Positions 62,812 to 64,000 of a stretch of DNA of 64,000 nt are shown in pieces. The DNA lies in assembly GCF_012927125.1 (NCBI RefSeq), contig NZ_JABBFZ010000009.1, positions 176,184-240,183 on the forward strand, given 5' to 3'. Each line of letters starts with the position of its first letter. Position 1 is the first letter of the stretch. The position numbers and the translations under genes are program-made. The notes under the pieces are model-generated. The model was not told the DNA's origin and did not search any database. It was given only the letters and a program-made list of their open reading frames with translations. The DNA is from Paraburkholderia antibiotica (GTDB lineage: Bacteria; Pseudomonadota; Gammaproteobacteria; Burkholderiales; Burkholderiaceae).

Positions 62812-63702
62812 ATGTCCATCACCGTCAATTTCCCCGCCGAAGTACGCGACTGGATCGCCGCCAACCTCACACGCGGCGTCGCGCCGCAAGCGATCGTCAA
62901 CGAGATGGTCGCGCGCAACAACGCGGTCGAACTCGCGGCGGCGATGGTCGAGGCGGTGTCGGCGTCGTTTCTGTACGGCGCGCCGCTGCCCGGCGAGCGG
63001 CTCGAAGTCGGCGCCGCGCCGCTCGGCTACCAGCCCGAACCGCTGCGCGTGCCCGACGGGCCGCTGATCCGCGTCGGCGAGCGCAAGGTGCGCGTGTTGT
63101 CGCGACTGCAACGGCCGGCCGCCGTGCATCTGGAGAATTTTCTGAGCGCCGACGAATGCGAACAGCTGATCGCGCTCGCGCAACCACGGCTCGATCGTTC
63201 GACGGTGGTCGATCCGGTGACGGGACGCAACGTGGTCGCCGGTCATCGCAGCAGTCACGGGATGTTCTTCCGCCTCGGCGAGACACCGTTGATCGCGCGG
63301 CTCGAAGCGCGCATCGCCGGGTTGACGGGCACGCCGGTCGAGAACGGCGAAGGCTTGCAGATGCTGCATTACGAGGAAGGCGCGGAGTCGACGCCGCACG
63401 TCGATTATCTGGTGCCGGGCAACGACGCGAACCGCGAGTCGATTGCACGTAGCGGCCAGCGCATGGGCACGTTGCTGATGTATCTGAACGATGTGGAAGG
63501 CGGCGGCGAAACGGTGTTTCCGCAGATCGGCTGGGGAGTGGTGCCGCAGCGCGGGCATGCGCTTTATTTTGAATACGGGAATCGGTTTGGGTTGTGTGAT
63601 CCGAGTTCGCTACATGCCAGCTTGCCGCTGCGCGGCGGGGAGAAGTGGGTGGCGACTAAGTGGATTCGGATGAGGAGGTTTGTGGCTAGGGAGCGGGGGT
63701 AA
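62812..63702 (+). CDS. Prolyl 4-hydroxylase-like 2-oxoglutarate/Fe(II) oxygenase
   Basis: The 296-residue protein has the double-stranded beta-helix of iron/2-oxoglutarate oxygenases (from about residue 170): the Fe ligands appear as STPHVDYL (His, Asp) and SLHASLP (His), and the 2-oxoglutarate-binding Lys is in GEKWVATKWIR. These match prolyl-4-hydroxylase-type enzymes. The N-terminal region (about 1-85) is helical. The ATG at 62812 is chosen over 62749 to give a compact start, though no strong ribosome-binding site is visible. A protein proline substrate is plausible. Confidence 0.88.
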   Translation: MSITVNFPAEVRDWIAANLTRGVAPQAIVNEMVARNNAVELAAAMVEAVSASFLYGAPLPGERLEVGAAPLGYQPEPLRVPDGPLIRVGERKVRVLSRLQRPAAVHLENFLSADECEQLIALAQPRLDRSTVVDPVTGRNVVAGHRSSHGMFFRLGETPLIARLEARIAGLTGTPVENGEGLQMLHYEEGAESTPHVDYLVPGNDANRESIARSGQRMGTLLMYLNDVEGGGETVFPQIGWGVVPQRGHALYFEYGNRFGLCDPSSLHASLPLRGGEKWVATKWIRMRRFVARERG

Positions 63703-63922
63703 GAAAGTGGTTTTTTTGCCCCTTGGCGGGGCGGGCGTTTTTTTCGTTGTTCTGGGTTTTTCGTTGTTCTGGCTTTGTTGTTGGCCTTTCCTTGATTTGT
63801 TATTGGGCTATTAGCGCTTTGTGTGTGGCCCCTGTGCGGAGCAGCATAGCGTAGCCTGTATTTCCTGCACGCCGAACCTATCCGTCATTTCGTGGGCGAG
63901 GCATATCATGAGGTAAAACACC
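63703..63922. other. Intergenic region with terminator and T-rich repeats
   Basis: About 220 bases. It contains the probable terminator at 63718-63744, then a direct repeat of tttttcgttgttctgg (two copies within 63739-63772). The stretch cccctgtgcggagcagca (near 63820-63845) resembles extragenic GC-box sequences I associate with Burkholderia intergenic regions, from memory. No gene seen. Confidence 0.4.
63718..63744 (+). terminator. Probable terminator of the oxygenase gene
   Basis: gcccc (63718-63722) can pair with ggggc (63728-63732), and a run of seven T begins at 63738. The stem is short, so confidence is moderate. Confidence 0.4.
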
Positions 63923-64000
63923 ATGGATATGCCGATGGAGAAGAAGCCGAAACGTCGCACAATCGCGTCTCAGGCAGCGGCCCGCGGGCCGCTGCCTGCC
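63923..64000 (+). CDS. Start of an unidentified ORF, cut by the window edge
   Basis: An ATG at 63923 with a GAGGT-type site upstream opens a frame beginning MDMPMEKKPKRRTIASQAA that runs to the window edge. The first part is strongly basic. A 28-base perfect palindrome lies inside this frame (63971-63998). The family cannot be judged from 26 codons. Confidence 0.35.
   Translation, partial: MDMPMEKKPKRRTIASQAAARGPLPA

Noticed and set aside
63735..63772. T-rich direct repeat as a possible CRISPR or insertion-sequence end
   Set aside because: Only two short copies, no spacers and no transposase; more likely a simple extragenic repeat.
1..64000. CRISPR arrays, rRNA genes, integrases, replication origins
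   Set aside because: I looked for regularly spaced repeats, rRNA-like blocks and integrase motifs and found none; a computed search could still detect weak cases.

Overview
The window is GC-rich, tightly packed DNA in which most codons end in G or C. Gene content and style fit a Burkholderiales genome, most likely Paraburkholderia or Burkholderia: DUF2783/FAD monooxygenase trio, several sugar ABC operons, caa3-type oxidase genes, a split chromate transporter, and an MdtABC-type efflux operon ending in a NodT-type outer-membrane factor. This taxonomic call is an inference from gene content, not a search. No rRNA, CRISPR array, prophage or intact insertion sequence was seen.

Layout. 1-3.7 kb: end of an unknown gene, an MFS transporter, a small membrane protein, then a Fur-box-headed mini-operon encoding a 54-residue ORF, an unknown protein and a phosphopantetheinyl-transferase-like protein that has lost its catalytic motifs. 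3.7-7.6 kb: MBL-fold protein, FAD monooxygenase and DUF2783 operon, then a small secreted protein. 7.7-14.2 kb: a MalK/MalFG-type sugar importer with RpiR regulator and short-chain dehydrogenase, arranged divergently. 14.2-16 kb: DUF1330 and a Tat-exported NHL-repeat protein. 16.3-18 kb: an AT-richer three-gene island with an aspzincin (M35-like) metallopeptidase, probably a secreted effector with partners. 18.2-25.4 kb: exported lyase, glycine-zipper protein, Tat-exported phosphatase, two small unknowns and a GGDEF-EAL protein.

25.7-34.3 kb: an RbsABC-type importer with a GntR/FadR regulator and L-fuconate dehydratase, followed by two PLP enzymes of sulfur chemistry (class V fold and D-cysteine desulfhydrase) and an ACT-like small protein behind a structured leader. 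34.8-36.2 kb: tRNA-Leu(GAG) beside a truncated tRNA-Leu relic, a YfcF glutathione transferase with a TTG start, and a 50-residue membrane protein. 36.5-43.4 kb: a cytochrome oxidase cluster with a fused subunit I/III that lacks the K-channel lysine, and a ferric-reductase-like flavoprotein. 43.5-48.1 kb: TPR protein, secreted unknown, a GH54-type arabinofuranosidase lipoprotein behind a perfect LacI-type palindrome, and a YunG-like protein.

48.5-64 kb: DUF2946 protein, TonB siderophore receptor, two-gene chromate transporter, the mdtABC/NodT operon (all four proteins carry low-complexity additions), a prolyl-4-hydroxylase-like oxygenase and the start of an unfinished ORF containing a 28-bp perfect palindrome. 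Overall the region reads as metabolic and transport islands (sugars, iron, metals, drugs) around a few accessory insertions.
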